Shown here one piece after another: positions 12,703 to 25,084 of a stretch of DNA of 64,000 nt (its first letter is position 1; each line of letters opens with the position of its first letter). The stretch is from Alisma plantago-aquatica. Taxonomy: Eukaryota; Streptophyta; Magnoliopsida; Alismatales; Alismataceae. The notes beneath the pieces were generated by a model. That model worked only from the letters and a program-made list of their open reading frames with translations, ran no database searches and was not told where the DNA came from. The stretch spans positions 1,537,665,072 through 1,537,729,071 of the forward strand of contig OY856409.1 in assembly GCA_963693085.1 (NCBI GenBank), read 5' to 3'. A program made the translations under genes and the position numbers.

Positions 12703-14144
12703 TTTTGGATAAATTGGACATTATGATAAATCCCTTTGTTTCGACGATGACAAACATTTCATTCTTGTTGATCTAACATGCTACTTGAGTGTTGTAGGAA
12801 TGAGGTGGGTGACAAAGCTCTAGGGAATCTATATGCTTGAATGATTGTAAACGTCATGAAATGTAATCAATTGTAAACTTGTACAAATATATATTGTACA
12901 AGTACTTAGATTTCATGTAAATCAAGTGTTAGATCTTCCCTAGCCAATCACCACACTTAGATAGGTCATCCCCTTCAATAGTGTCACATATGCACACTCA
13001 TACACACACTTAGTGCCTTAATTAAAAGATTGAAACAGGGTCAATCTCGGTCGACAAACTCCTCGACCGAGACACTCTCGGTCGACAAACTCTTCGACCG
13101 AGAAAGACCCAAGTAGCCATTAGACACAGCTGACAAGGTAGTTGGCAGTTGGAGATGAACGTTGATCCAGAGAGCCTGTCGGTCGACAAAACTTCGACCG
13201 AGTAGGTATCTCGGTCGACAATTCCTCGACCGAGATGGACTCTGACAGCAACTGCAGAATAAAGTAACTAGCCATTACTAATGCACCTAACTTATATCTA
13301 ACAGCTAGTTAAGCACTTAGAACCCCCTAAGAAGTGTCTAAAACGTCCTTAAGCACTTGTAGGTCATTCCTATAAATAGGACATGCCTTAGGACACCAAA
13401 AATACACCTAAGCTACACTTGTGCTACACTTGAGCTTGAATACTCATTGGCTGTCTGTTTTGAGCAATAGAGCAATTCCCACATTGGCTATTCATTCCTA
13501 TTGCTCTAATACTGTGTCCTATAAGCTAGCATATCCTTTCCACAACACTTACACTTCTACACTCATTGGTTAGGAGATCAATACGCTTGATATAGGCAAA
13601 TCAAGCCTTGTGCTTCAAAGGATAAGTTGTAATTTCCATTTTCCTTCTTGTTCCTTTTATTCTTTGTATTCTCCTTGCTACTCCTAGGGTTGGAGGCTGT
13701 GAATTGGAGAAGGTTCTTCTCAGAGGAGAAGGTGGACTTCAAGCTACTTCAAGAAGGCTATCGCAACGGGAAGTTACTTCAAGAAGGCTATTGCAACGGG
13801 AAGCTACTTCAGGAGGAAGGCTGCTTCAAGGTTGGTGCAATTACTTCGAGGTGAAGGCTGCTTCAAGGTTGGTGCGATTACTTCTAGGTGAAGGCTGCTT
13901 GAAGGGTTTAGGGAGAGAGTTGTAATTTTATGTAAATTCCTTGCGAGGTAATAAAATTAAATTCTTTCTAAATCCCGGTTGGGTAAGCAACCGGGTAGTG
14001 GACTGACTACCTTAGTATTTGCTAAGGTAGGAACCACTCTAAATCCTTGTCCCCTTGTCCAATAATCTTGTGGTTGGTTGTTTTAGTTAAATAATTGTTA
14101 AAATATCTTTAAAACTCTATTCACCCCCCCTCTAGTGTTTTTCA
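12703..14144 (+). repeat. 3' LTR of Gag-only element
   Basis: Same length and order as the 5' LTR. It begins TTTTGGATAAATTGG (terminal TG mutated) and ends TAGTGTTTTTCA. The target duplication ACCTC follows at 14145. Confidence 0.85.
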
Positions 14145-16524
14145 ACCTCATGGTTGCCTAAAGAGGCTCACGTCCTCATCTCAGGTACACAAGATAGGGA
14201 CCAGAAAAATAGTGTATCACATATCACAACATTTCACATATTTTTTTTCATCATAGCCTATTCCTCATGGACATAAACTTTCATAGTAAGGATTTAGGGC
14301 CAAAGCCACTCCAGATGACTCACTCCTAATTCCTGGTGGTCTAACCTTTAAGGTCTCAATCCATACTCTGGAAATCCTTCTCATTATTGGTTAATTACTA
14401 CATGGAGACCTATTTTGTTTCCCCAATGTGGTCCTCAGGGGAAACTCACGGTGTCTAGGGCACCTAACTAGATGTTTCATCATTTGACTTGTTATTAATC
14501 ACTTTTACTCATCTTAAAAGAATTCAATACATCATATATCATGTTTTTGTATTCTCACGTAACTAGATTAACATGATACAATTAATAATATCAAGAAAGA
14601 CAATGACTAAAACAAGAAGAACAATAATCAAGAAATTTACAACATATAAAATTTTTATATTTCCACATCATCTCATAGTAGTCATTATCAATGGGCCTTC
14701 AACCCAAGACATAATCTCAGTCCAACATTTACACGATCAGGGTTTTATCATCATCAATAGGCCTTTATCCTAAGACATAATCTCATCTTTCAACATTTAC
14801 CCTCATCAGGGTTTCTTAAATGTAATCAGTGCATGTTGAATTCAATCTCATTGCATTTCTTATCATTTCATTATATATCATAGTTCTCAACCAAATATTC
14901 ACAGAGACATAAGAACTAGAAAAAATAAAAGCATATAGGTTACATGTATCATTCATCTTACTCAAAATAGGTTTATCAAACAGCATATACTTACTCCATC
15001 CAATTTCAATAGATGCAAAAATAATTCATGCATATACATGCATAACACACTTATTTATCTTCTTCTTTTATTTCACATTCTTCAGTTAGCATTTCTCATC
15101 AACACACGTTGAATCTCATTTAAAGTCCATCGAAATATTCCATCCTGAGAGTAAAACTATTCTATCAAACAATCACAATATAAGAATACATTCTTGGAAA
15201 TCAACTTAGATGCTTGAACCTCATCTTTTAATTGAATTCAACTATAGTTATGTGCAATCCTTGATATCTCATTTGAGATTTTTATTCATTAGCATCTTCT
15301 AACTTATTATTTTATGGTTAGATCTAGGTTCTTAGGTTCATCTACTAATTCTTATATTTATCCTTCATTCACAATCACTAGTCTCAACTTCTTTCATGTC
15401 ATGTTCATGACATTATTTGGACCAATCATTCTTGATTCACTTGATATACAATGCTTCTCTTTCATTGACATCCATCAAAGTCCAATTTTAGTATATTTCA
15501 TTCAATTTGGGTTATCCATGTGTAATTAAAATAAAAGATTAAAGACTCTATCATAATAACTTCATTAGTTTCATTTTTAATTTTCCATTACCATTCAGTA
15601 CATTTTTTATTCATATCATTTCTTATATTTAATTAAGTGTACCATGTCATTAACTTCTAATCCCATTCCAATAATTAACAATGATCATTCTTTATTATAC
15701 TACTCACTTTATCATAAATAATTGTTTTGGTTTCATTTTCTTACACCATTATCTCTAATAACCCTTCACGATTCATTGTTATGTAGCTTGTATGAAAGGT
15801 CCCACATTCATGTGAGGGACTACTCATCATTTCATATATACTAAAATATATGAATTAGACTTAGATCATATTCGTAGGACTCATCATATTCAATTGAAGT
15901 ATTAATACTTACACTTCAACATTTCATCACATTTAAAACAGTATTTACAAGTTATAGCTTTATCACTCATAATCATCATAATACTAAACTTTCAGAGTTT
16001 TTAAGAAGTCATTCCTTAGTTCAACATATTATAAGAATCATATCATTAAGTAACCCAATCATAATGCCCATGGGTTCATTAGGGCTATTCATAAACATGA
16101 AAACCCTAGTTTCCATTTTCACATATTCCATTCATCAATCTTAAGTATAAAATGATTAATTGACTCATTTGAGCTAGTCCTTCAATGAAAACCCTAAATA
16201 GGGAATATCTCTACCTCATACTGATCCTTATGTATATATCACATTCAATTTCAGTATGACTCAACAAAACACTAGAATAATTCATTCTAATGCAATTCAA
16301 ATATGACTATGTACATGTCAATTCAATTCCTATTCATATCGGCCATTGGGATGATTTTTAGGCAATATTCACATGAAATAGCATAGTCATCTACCTATAA
16401 GATTCTCCATGTATTTCAATCAATATATAATGAAATAAGCAAGTTCCAATACATGAGAAATAATGAAAATCATTAGAGTTTGATTCCCTAATATCTTTTC
16501 AAATCAATACCCAATCACATACAA

Positions 16525-17080
16525 GAAAAGAGGGAGGGACAAAGTGGGGTAAAGCCAACACCTCGACCTAACCTTTCTCTACTCTGGGAGGACAGAGTTA
16601 GTAGAGCTTCTTGGGTTTCTCTTGTCTATGCCCATGATGTCGTTTACTTGTAAGTTTTTTTCCTCTGTTGTGTTCTTGTGGAGTCTGCAGTGTTTCTCCT
16701 TTGGTGTTGTCGTTACTTGTGGTCAGGTCTAACCTTAGTGCCTTCTGGTATATATGGGTTGTGATCTTGTTCTTCCTATCTATTATGGGATGGATGAAGG
16801 TGCTTACCAGGTTTTGTAGTTCTGTTAGCTTGGAACTCTGTCTTTGGGTTTATGTTGATGCAAGAGCCACCCTTGATCGTGGAGTGATTGCATTTAAATG
16901 TTGTTTGATCCAGCATGTTAGGGAGGAATTCAGGATGAAGTGCCTTACCTTTATCTGATATGTTTTGTGTTTCAACATTGTACCTCGTATCAGTGAGTTA
17001 CCAAGTTTGTATGGATCTCTGATCTTTGTAAATGCCTTTTTGCTCTTCTTAATATAATGGCAATGCTTATCTTCAAAAAA
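16525..17080 (+). mobile_element. Short LINE-type retroposon with A-tail
   Basis: Interrupts the A LTR (compare 4660-4700) and is flanked by an 8-bp target duplication ACATACAA (16517-16524 and 17081-17088). It ends CTTCAAAAAAA, preceded by a TTTTTGCTCTTCTTAATATA stretch typical of plant LINE 3' ends. A 96-codon frame (16668-16958) lies inside but resembles nothing I know. It could be a 5'-truncated LINE tail or a LINE-derived non-autonomous element; I see no convincing pol III boxes, so a SINE is less likely. Confidence 0.6.
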
Positions 17081-17953
17081 ACATACAAATACAAGCAAGT
17101 TTTCTAATTATTTTAGTCGGATTGAATTAGATTTTCAACATGGATACATAACTTAGGAGGGATAAAAACACTCATCTAAGGTGACAAGTACCTTAAAAAT
17201 GTAGGTCAAACTTTGCATTTTGGAATACCAATAAAAAACTCTAGCAACTAAATCTATTTCTTCCTCCTCTCATCTCAAAAACCCTTGAAATGAAGATTAG
17301 AAGAGAAAGAGTGAGAAAATAGGATTATTTGGTCTGATTTTGAGTCAAATCAGAGTAGGGATGGAATCTTGACATGCGAAAGAAGAATCACAATGAATGT
17401 CGATGTAAAAAAATTAAACATACTTGATTTCATCACATATTAGATAGCAAAACCCTAGATGAACAATTCCACCACTTTCTCCTCTCAAACCCTAACACTC
17501 CCTCTCTCTAGGATTTAATTTCTTTGGATTGAATCAAGAATTAAGCGAGATCCTAGTGTGTTAGGTTGATCATATCCAGTAATTGAGGTGCTTGAATAAT
17601 TTGCACATTGGCCCCTCACTATACTTTCTCTTATTTCAGCTATTTGTTTTTCATTAAATGTATTATTGTAAATCATTTACTTAAGAGTTTAAACTTTCTC
17701 CAAAAATTATGAAAGATTATCTTGTTATTTATAATTGAGTTTAAGAGCTCCAATTACAATTTTATATCATTTAGAGTTACCAATAAGTAAATATAAACAA
17801 AATACTAAACTACTATATTGTAGTCTACAACATGGTTGGTCGAGTTACAAACTCAACCGGCACACCATGTAGAAATAAAACATCATCTAAAATTACAAAA
17901 ATTTTAAAAAATGTCTATAATAGGGTTTCCCAACTATAGATAAAATTTGAGAT

Positions 17954-18028
17954 AAATTTCAAGTACCACTAAAAAGATAAGATTCAATTACCGCACTTAT
18001 CTTATCTTTTTTTTGGTACTTGAAATTT
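17954..18028. repeat. Inverted duplication beside the LINE target site
   Basis: 17954-17983 and 17999-18028 are inverted copies (28 of 30 match) with a 15-nt spacer. A second direct copy of the AAAAAGATAAGATTCAATTACC segment follows at 18029-18060. The left LTR of A has only one copy (about 5560-5590), so this arose in the right LTR. Confidence 0.75.
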
Positions 18029-18068
18029 AAAAAGATAAGATAAGATTCAATTACCACACTTCTATATT

Positions 18069-20837
18069 GGCACCGTCCAAATCACCCGGTCCAAATGGGA
18101 TACATGCTGGCTTTCTATAGGCCAACTGGACCACAATTAATAACTCTCTCATCTACACAATCCAAGAAGCTTTTGACATGGGGATTGTTAACCAATGTAT
18201 GGCCGACTCATACATGATCCTTGTTCCCAAGACCAGAAAACCATTGAGTTGTTCTGATTTGAGACCTATTTCTCTTAACAACTACTACATTAAACTCATT
18301 TCAAAGGTCCTGGTTAAACGTATGAAGCCACACCTCAACAGTTGGATCTCCACTACACAGTCACTCTTCATCCCAGGCAGACAGATAAGTGACAATATAC
18401 TTCTGGTCCAGGAAGTAATTCATTCCATGAAACAGAAATCTGGCAAAACAAAATGGGTCAATATAAAACTTGATCTCTCTAAAGCTTTTGACAGAATGAA
18501 ATGACCATTTATCAGTGACATGCTTTGCAGGATAGGGCTCCCGGATAAGACTATTAAACTGATCATGAATATCATTTCAACGAGCAACACATCTATCTTG
18601 TAGGAAGGAGAACCGTTGCATCCCTTCCAATCCTCCCAAGGCGTGTGCCAGGGAGACCCCCTCAACCCCTATATATTTGTCCTCTGTATGGAACGTCTCT
18701 CATAAGCCATCAACCAGTCAGTTTCTAGATCACACTGGAAACCCATTCGTCTTACACGTCATGGAACTCCTCTTTCAAATGTGTTTTTCGCCGACGATAT
18801 AATTCTTATGGTAGAAGCAGACCCATCTCAAGCAAGCAATATCCTGCACATCCTTGACTCCGTTGATGTTGCACCAGGTCAAGTAATTTCCAAAGAAAAG
18901 TCTAGATGCTTCTTTTCATCGAACACTTCAAGGGAGGAAAGATGAACCTTATGTAGTGTATTAGAATTGATCACACCGATGACCTAGGGTGCTACCTTGG
19001 TGTGCCCATCCTTCATCACAGGGTCAATAAACATACACATCAACAAATCAAAAAATCCATAAAAGAGAGTATGACAAGTTGGTCGGCTAGACACCTCTCC
19101 TGGGCAGGAAGAATAACCCTTGCAAAGTCCACTCTGCAATCCATCCCATCATAAACCATGCAAACAGTCCGTTTATCACCTGCACTTTGTGATGATATCA
19201 AAAAACATGTCAAGAACTTTATTTGGTTGGGAGGTAGAGACCAAAAGAAGCTCTCTTGTCTCCTGGAAGAAAGTCACCTCACCCAAAAATATGGGAGGAC
19301 TAGGAATTAAAGATGCAAGAGACCAAAATATTTCTCTTATGCTCAAGAATGTCTGGCTCTTCATGAATAATCACTCGGCTCCATGGGTCAATGTGATGAA
19401 GGAAAAATACATGTGCAACAACAAAATCAGTAAGAAACCTAGCTCCTCAGCTTGGGCTTTCATCAAGAAGAACATCACTATGCTTTCGTCCATTAGCCAT
19501 AGAGTCGTCAACTCTGGAACAAGCTCCAATGTTTGGACCGACAAATGGATACATGGCAGTTCAATCCTGGATTCTAATCCGACCTGGAACGTTCATGCGG
19601 ATCTTATGGACCTCAACATATGTTCCATGTGTGAGACCAATGGTGAATGGGACATGCATTTTATCACAAATTACCTTCCAGCAGGTATGTCAGACCAGAT
19701 CAAGTCTATCCCACCCCCAGAGGACAACTCAGGAGCGGATACTTGGTCCTGGCCCTATGAGGAATTAGGCAGGTTCACTGTTAAGTCCGCATACGAATGG
19801 ATTCATGACGATCGTAATTTTTCTACTCCAAGCAGGTGGGATGCTATCTGTAAACTCTGGGTCCCAGAGCGCATCCGAGTCTTCACCTGGCTACTTCAAC
19901 ACTGGGCACTGTTAACCAATTCTGAAAAATAGTGCCGCCATCTAAATGTGGACTTCATATGTTCAATTTGCAACAACCACCCAGAAACACTCTTGTACTG
20001 CTTGAGGGACTGTACAACCAACCGACAAGTGTGGGCAGGACTGGGAGTTCATAATGACTTCTTCACACTATCTGAGGAGCTATTGGTACAAGACATCATA
20101 TGCAACAATAGCAAAGGTGAGAGAGATATCCAGAATACTATAGCATGCTGGCACTTATGGAAGATGCGGAACGATCGCATCCATAACAACACACCACTTT
20201 TCCCTGGTCGCAGTATCACTTTTATCAAGGAGAGAACTAGAACCATCCTTAGCCTTCCCATCGAGGCAAGTTCATCCCCAGCGAGGCCACAACCTGCTTT
20301 CTCCAGGCCGTCTGGCTACGATGCAACTATCTTCATAAACACATCCTTCAATCATAGTTCTAAAAGAAATGGAGCAGGTATCCATGTCACAGATCCAGTA
20401 GGAAACTGCATCTATGGGAAAGGCACACCATTCTTCTCCTCCTCAACCCTTGAAGCTGAGGTCCATGCTGCCCTTCTTGCAGGACTATTGGAGTTGGAAC
20501 TCGGTTTATTGAACATAGTCCTGATGACTGACTCTAAATTAGCCACGAAGCTGCTCAGGCATAGCCAACCTCCACCCTCTAAGCTCCAACCCCTTTGGAG
20601 GAAATTTCAAACCATTGGTAATGCTTTTGCTCATATTAGTGTGGTGCATGTACCGCGTGATCTGAACAAGGTTGCTGATGGAATAGCAAAACAAACTATG
20701 TGTACTTTTCTTTCAAGTAATTTTAGCATTCATAAACCTTCTTGGCTCCAAGCTGAAGTTAATATCAACTTGGACCATTTATGGCCTGCACTAGAGAGCG
20801 GGATGAATAAATAACTCTCTAGTTTTCCAAAAAAAAT
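18069..20837 (+). pseudogene. 5'-truncated L1-type LINE: RT, zf-RVT and RNase H
   Basis: Flanked by an 18-bp target duplication TTACCACACTTCTATATT (18051-18068 and 20838-20855) and ends in a short A-run. It starts inside the reverse transcriptase (KSPGPNGIHAGF block) and continues with LRPISL, FIPGRQISDNILL and DLSKAFDRM. The catalytic FADD is at 18787-18798. A zf-RVT region follows (W..GRFTVKSAY, 19760-20040), then a plant LINE RNase H (about 20320-20710). Stops and frameshifts break it at 18118, 18502, 18601 and 19930, among others. In RNase H the first catalytic Asp is Asn (FINTSF, codon 20338-20340), while the later Glu and two Asp are kept. The endonuclease and ORF1 are absent through 5' truncation. 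Confidence 0.9.
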
Positions 20838-21230
20838 TTACCACACTTCTATATTTCAATATGAATACCGGATTAGCTGAGTTTGTCTAGGCGAACTCGA
20901 CCGACAAAAAAATCATGGAAATATTCAAAATTCTGATATTTTTAAAGAATATTATAGTTGACTTGTCCAAATCATATTGAAATTTTAACTAAACCAGATT
21001 TGTATATAAAATACTAAAAATCAATTAGTTCACTATACTTATCAAATTATGTATTCATATACCATCAAACCCTAATTTTGGTTGATTAGGGTTTTCAATT
21101 TTTAAACCCTAATTATGTGAATAAAAATATGATTAAATCTTATCACAAGATTTAAATTATAAAAGTTAAACTACTATAATTTATCAATCTTTAAACATGA
21201 TCAATCTGCTTAAGCATCCAATCATCCAAG

Positions 21231-24200
21231 AAAATTCGTAGCTGGTCTTTGAACATTGTGGTTGTTTCAGATGAACTATGTACTTTGACCCATGTGCCAC
21301 ACTGAGAAACTTTGTCTCTACAGCTGACTGCTCATGAACCCACATACAATTCTTATATCGAAGACCACCATTGAAACCCATTGACAAGGGTGTTTGAGGT
21401 TTAAACAAGAGAGAAGAGAGTTCTTCAGGATTAGGACTAGCCTTTTGTGCCTCAAAAAGTTCAAGATGTAGACCAAGATTGATAGAAATATTGTTAAAAT
21501 GGACATTATCATGCAAAAAATGTAGCTTCCAGTCCATCAAAACCTCCATCTTCTTCCACTAGGGAACAAATAAAGATGCACATACTACCATTTTTCTGCT
21601 AAGGGCATCAACGACTACATTTGCCTTACCCTGATGGTAGGCAATGGTGAAATCATAATCTTCAGATACTCGATCCGTAGACATTGATGTAATTTCAGGT
21701 CTTTTTGGGTCACGATGTACTTCAAACTTTAGTGATTAGTTAAGGTGCCAAAAGTTTCCCCATACATGTAGTACCTCCAGATTTTGAGAGCATGAAATAT
21801 TGCATCCAATTCCATATCATGGATGGGATAATTAAGTTCAATTGGTTTTTGTTGTCTAGATGCAAAAGCCACTAACATCCTATTTTACTATAGGACACAA
21901 CCTAGGCATTCCCCAAAGCATCAGTGAAGATTACAAACCCTTCATTTATAGAAGTTACAACCAAAACAAGCGATGACGTCAATTTCTGCTTTACTCCTGG
22001 AAATTGGAATCACAGGCAGTTGACCATATGAAACTTTAGAGAAACTAGGGATGAAGCAACGATAGTATCCAACAAGACCCAATAATCTCTAGATTTCAAA
22101 AGGATTATGGGGAGGTTGCCAATTGAGAACGACATATTCTTTTACAAGATCAGTAGATATACTGTCTCCAGAAATGACATGGACAAGGAACATGACTTTA
22201 TCAATCCGAAATTCACATTTGTAAAGTTTCCCATAGAGCTTCTGAGCTCAAAGGACTTTAGGAACTGCCTTCAAGTGTTCACAATGTTTCTCAATAGAAT
22301 TAGAATAGAACAAAATATCATCAATGAAGATGACTACAAACTCCTCAACATAGGGTTGAAAGACCTTATTCATCAAGGTCATGAATATGCCAGGTGCATT
22401 GATTAACCTGAATGGCATAATTAGAAATTTGTAATGCCCATAACGAGTTCAAAAAATTGTTTTACAAATATCAGAATCTTTGACTTTGAGCTGATGATAG
22501 CCAAAACGAAGATCAATTTTGGAGAGAACTTTGGCAGTCGATGCTAATCAAAGAGGTCATCAATGTAGGGAAGAGATTACTTGTTTTCAGTTGTGGTTTT
22601 GTTCAACATGCGGTAGTCAATACACATGCACACAAAACTATCTTTCTTCTTTACAAAGAGAACACACGTACCCCAAGGGGAAACACTAGGATGAATGAAG
22701 CCTTTATCAAGAAGTTCTTGTAAATGTTTCTTTGGCTCCAAAATCTCAGTAGGAGCCATCCTATATGGGCCCCTAGAAATCATAGTGGTTGTAGAAAGAA
22801 GATATATAGAGAACTCAATGTCTCAGTCTGTAGGTGGCCTAGGAAGATCCTATGGGAATATGTCAACAAAATCACATACCACCTCCAATATTTCTATGGG
22901 TTCGTTACTAGGAGAGTTCTCTAAGACTAATGTGACAAAGACTTTGCAACCTTTAGCAATAAGCTTTTTAGCTTTAAGAGAGGAGATTATAATGTTATTA
23001 CAGAACCACTTCCCCTAGGGATCACCACAACATTAGAATGAGGTTTAGAGAGGACTATCATCTTCTCCCTATAATCAATATGTGCATAGTACTTGTATAT
23101 CCAATCCATACCAAGAAAAATATCAAAAATTTCCATGGTCAAGAGGATGAATTCGAAGGGCATATCATGATTTTCGAATTTTATAAGTAGGATATCAGTT
23201 TACTATAGTTTAGTGAGTATTTTTCCACTAGGAGTTGACACATCAAGAATATAACTCATATCTCCTATATGCAAATCTAACAAAGATGCCAGATTTTGTG
23301 ATATGACAATATTTATAGATCTAGAATCAAATAAAGATTTAACATGATGGTCATTAGGAAATACAATGCCTACATAGATTAACTTTTGTCATGAATATTT
23401 GAAGGCATTGAATGGGATATTTAGATAATTGAAAAGGAATTAAGGTTACATTCAACCGACTAATTTGGGTTTACCTTAGTGTCCTCTATAGTCACTGCAA
23501 ACACTCTGGCATTGCGGCGCCCCTAAGGAGGTGGAGCCCCACTAGAGGGTGGCTAAAGACAGATTAAGTTGGGCACTTGGCAATGAAATGGCCCTCCTTC
23601 TTGTAGTTGTAATAAACAGACTTGGCATAGAGACAAGGTCCATCATGTCCTCGTCCAAAAGTGTTACATTTTCTTCTATAAGTCTTCAAGTGATTCTAGT
23701 TGTTTCTCTGACCTCCTTTACCTGAACCTCCTTTTCCTGATCTCCCTTGTTATGGCTAGGGTGAAACTTCCTAGACTTATCTTCATTGATGGTGGTTAAC
23801 CCTAAGCATCCCATGCTCGTATGTTTCTATGTACCCTGATCCCTTTCCAGCATAAGGGCCATATATAGGTCTTCAACAAAGTTTTTGAGATAGGAGGTGA
23901 TGAATAGGGTCCTCAAGTTAGCAACTAGGCAATCAATGTAGTTCTCTAAGAGGCAATCTTCTGTCTTAATGGGTGGATAATGCTCTAGAAGTCTAAACTT
24001 CTGAGTGTAGTCATCCACCAAGATATTTACTTCCTTAAACTCAGTGTACATCCTCTTCTTCCTCTTCCTCTCATCTATGGGCATAAAATGGTCATTGAAA
24101 AGGTTTTTGAATGCTTTCCACTCCATGATACTAACTTCTTCTTCCTTAACCCCACTAAAAGTTTCCCACAAAACTTTTGCTCCCCCCTTAAGTAGGTGTG

Positions 24201-24551
24201 TGTGTCAAACTTAACCTTCTATCTATTAGGTACTTCTAGGGCATGGAAGGCATTCTCTACTGATAGGGTCCAAGATTCTACTTTATGCATCACCTCAGGT
24301 TGGTCTCCCCCATATAGTATCATGGTTTAGTTTGACAAAGTGAAGCATTATCACCTCCTTCTTAGAAGAGCTAGGTTTAGAGGTTCCTTTTAGGGAAATA
24401 GTTTCCCTGAACTCTAAGAGGATTTTTTGTTTTGTTTCCACCTACCCTTGTCCATATTCTTAAGATTAGGTTCACCAAAAGTTTCAGGTTCTTTTCTCTT
24501 TTTGGAGGACAACTCTTCAGAGGCCTTAGAGCCATGAGTTTTTGGAGACAT
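21231..24551 (-). pseudogene. Element B gag-pol remnant (Ty3/gypsy)
   Basis: Read from right to left: a gag start ATG at 24551 (MSPKTHGSKASEELSSKKRK); a Retrotrans_gag region (24171-23827, EWKAFKNLFNDHF); a CCHC-like segment near 23600 in which both leading Cys read Tyr (YYNYKKEGHFIAKC). Next is a protease region (LFDSRSINIVIS about 23330, FLGMDWIYKYYAHIDY about 23090). The RT starts [20 protein letters not shown] (22783) and has an intact FIDDILF near 22315. RNase H remains lie at about 21950-21560. After the RNase H a linker runs to 21231, where it stops abruptly against the A LTR. No integrase is present. Many stops and frameshifts make it inactive. The RT style is chromovirus-like. Confidence 0.85.
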
Positions 24552-25084
24552 CCTAAAAATTAGGTGAAGTAGATTAGATATTTTTGCTCTCTTTTTTTCA
24601 AATGTATTTCATAATTTTTATTTATTGATTATTCATGATCTTAGTGTTATGATTTGTAGAGGATACCCTAGAATTCCTCAGTCAAGAATCAATCAATCCT
24701 TCAGACTCTAAATAGAGTGACTCAATTCTGTCCTATATAGAATAGAGAGAGATGAGTGGGAATATCTGTAAAATAGAGAGAGATGAGGGGAATATCTATA
24801 AAACATATAGGAATGAGAGGGAATATCTATGGATGAGAAGGGTCCTTGTTTAAGGTATGCACAAGAAGTAGGGGACACTTAGGGTTTTGTCCGGGTAGTC
24901 TTATACTACCATATAGGTAGCCTCTAGGCAAAGTAGCTCGGAGACATTTTCCAGCCCCATGGAAGATTCTATCCTAGACACCTCCACTTCTTATATCCCT
25001 AACTTGTAGACTACTATAGACTCACAATAGGGTGAATGAGATTACATACAGATATGATGTGTGAACTCCGGCTCTAATACCTAT

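Larger units (their letters stand above)
8031..14144 (+). mobile_element. Gag-only Sirevirus-like (Ty1/copia) retrotransposon, TR-GAG type
   Basis: A 6114-bp element with two LTRs of exactly 1442 bp (8031-9472 and 12703-14144) and a 5-bp target duplication ACCTC (8026-8030 and 14145-14149). A Met-tRNA PBS follows the 5' LTR, and polypurine tracts lie before the 3' LTR. The interior codes for a Gag with one early stop and contains no protease, integrase, RT or RNase H. Gag architecture, the repeated AAGGGGGAG tracts and the CG-rich palindromes in the LTR are all Sirevirus traits, from published descriptions of that genus. By eye the LTRs differ at about 35-40 sites (about 97% identity). Non-autonomous gag-bearing elements are known as TR-GAG; mobilisation would need pol supplied by a relative. 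Confidence 0.85.
1103..21230 (-). mobile_element. Element A: LTR retrotransposon with about 4.9-kb LTRs and tiny interior
   Basis: Two long direct repeats, 1103-6022 and 6820-21230 (about 4.9 kb once nested inserts are removed), flank 797 bp. On the minus strand the interior starts with a primer-binding-like sequence (TGGTATCATAGCCTAG, complementary to initiator Met-tRNA in many plant elements). It ends with a purine tract AGGAGGGGAGAATT just before the left LTR, preceded by a GATGAAATCC block like the end of chromovirus (Tekay/Del) pol. The interior encodes nothing. The LTRs match at roughly 85% by eye, so the element is old. The first ~40 bp of the right (5') LTR are missing where it meets element B at 21230/21231. 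It may be a LARD-like non-autonomous element or an internal-deletion derivative of a chromovirus. Confidence 0.75.
6820..21230 (-). repeat. Element A 5' LTR, split by three nested insertions
   Basis: Starts TGTCGTGACC at 6820 in plus view. The LTR is present as 6820-8030, 14150-16524, 17089-18068 and 20856-21230. It is separated by the Gag-only element, a LINE-type retroposon and a truncated LINE, each with its own target duplication. The sum of the pieces agrees with the left LTR length. The last ~40 bp matching 5983-6022 are absent: homology stops at ATCATCCAAG (21230). Confidence 0.7.

Noticed and set aside
8374..13234. Regular CG-rich repeats that could suggest a CRISPR-like array
   Set aside because: Units are short inverted repeats at irregular spacing inside LTRs of a plant retroelement; no constant spacer length and no cas genes.
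22107..23018. Plus-strand ORFs of 99 and 107 codons
   Set aside because: They are antisense shadows of the minus-strand gypsy RT and protease of element B.
21231..25084. Element B as the missing coding interior of element A
   Set aside because: Same orientation and adjacent, but the B LTR end (GGGGTCGTTATA) and its PBS context differ from those of A, so they are separate families.
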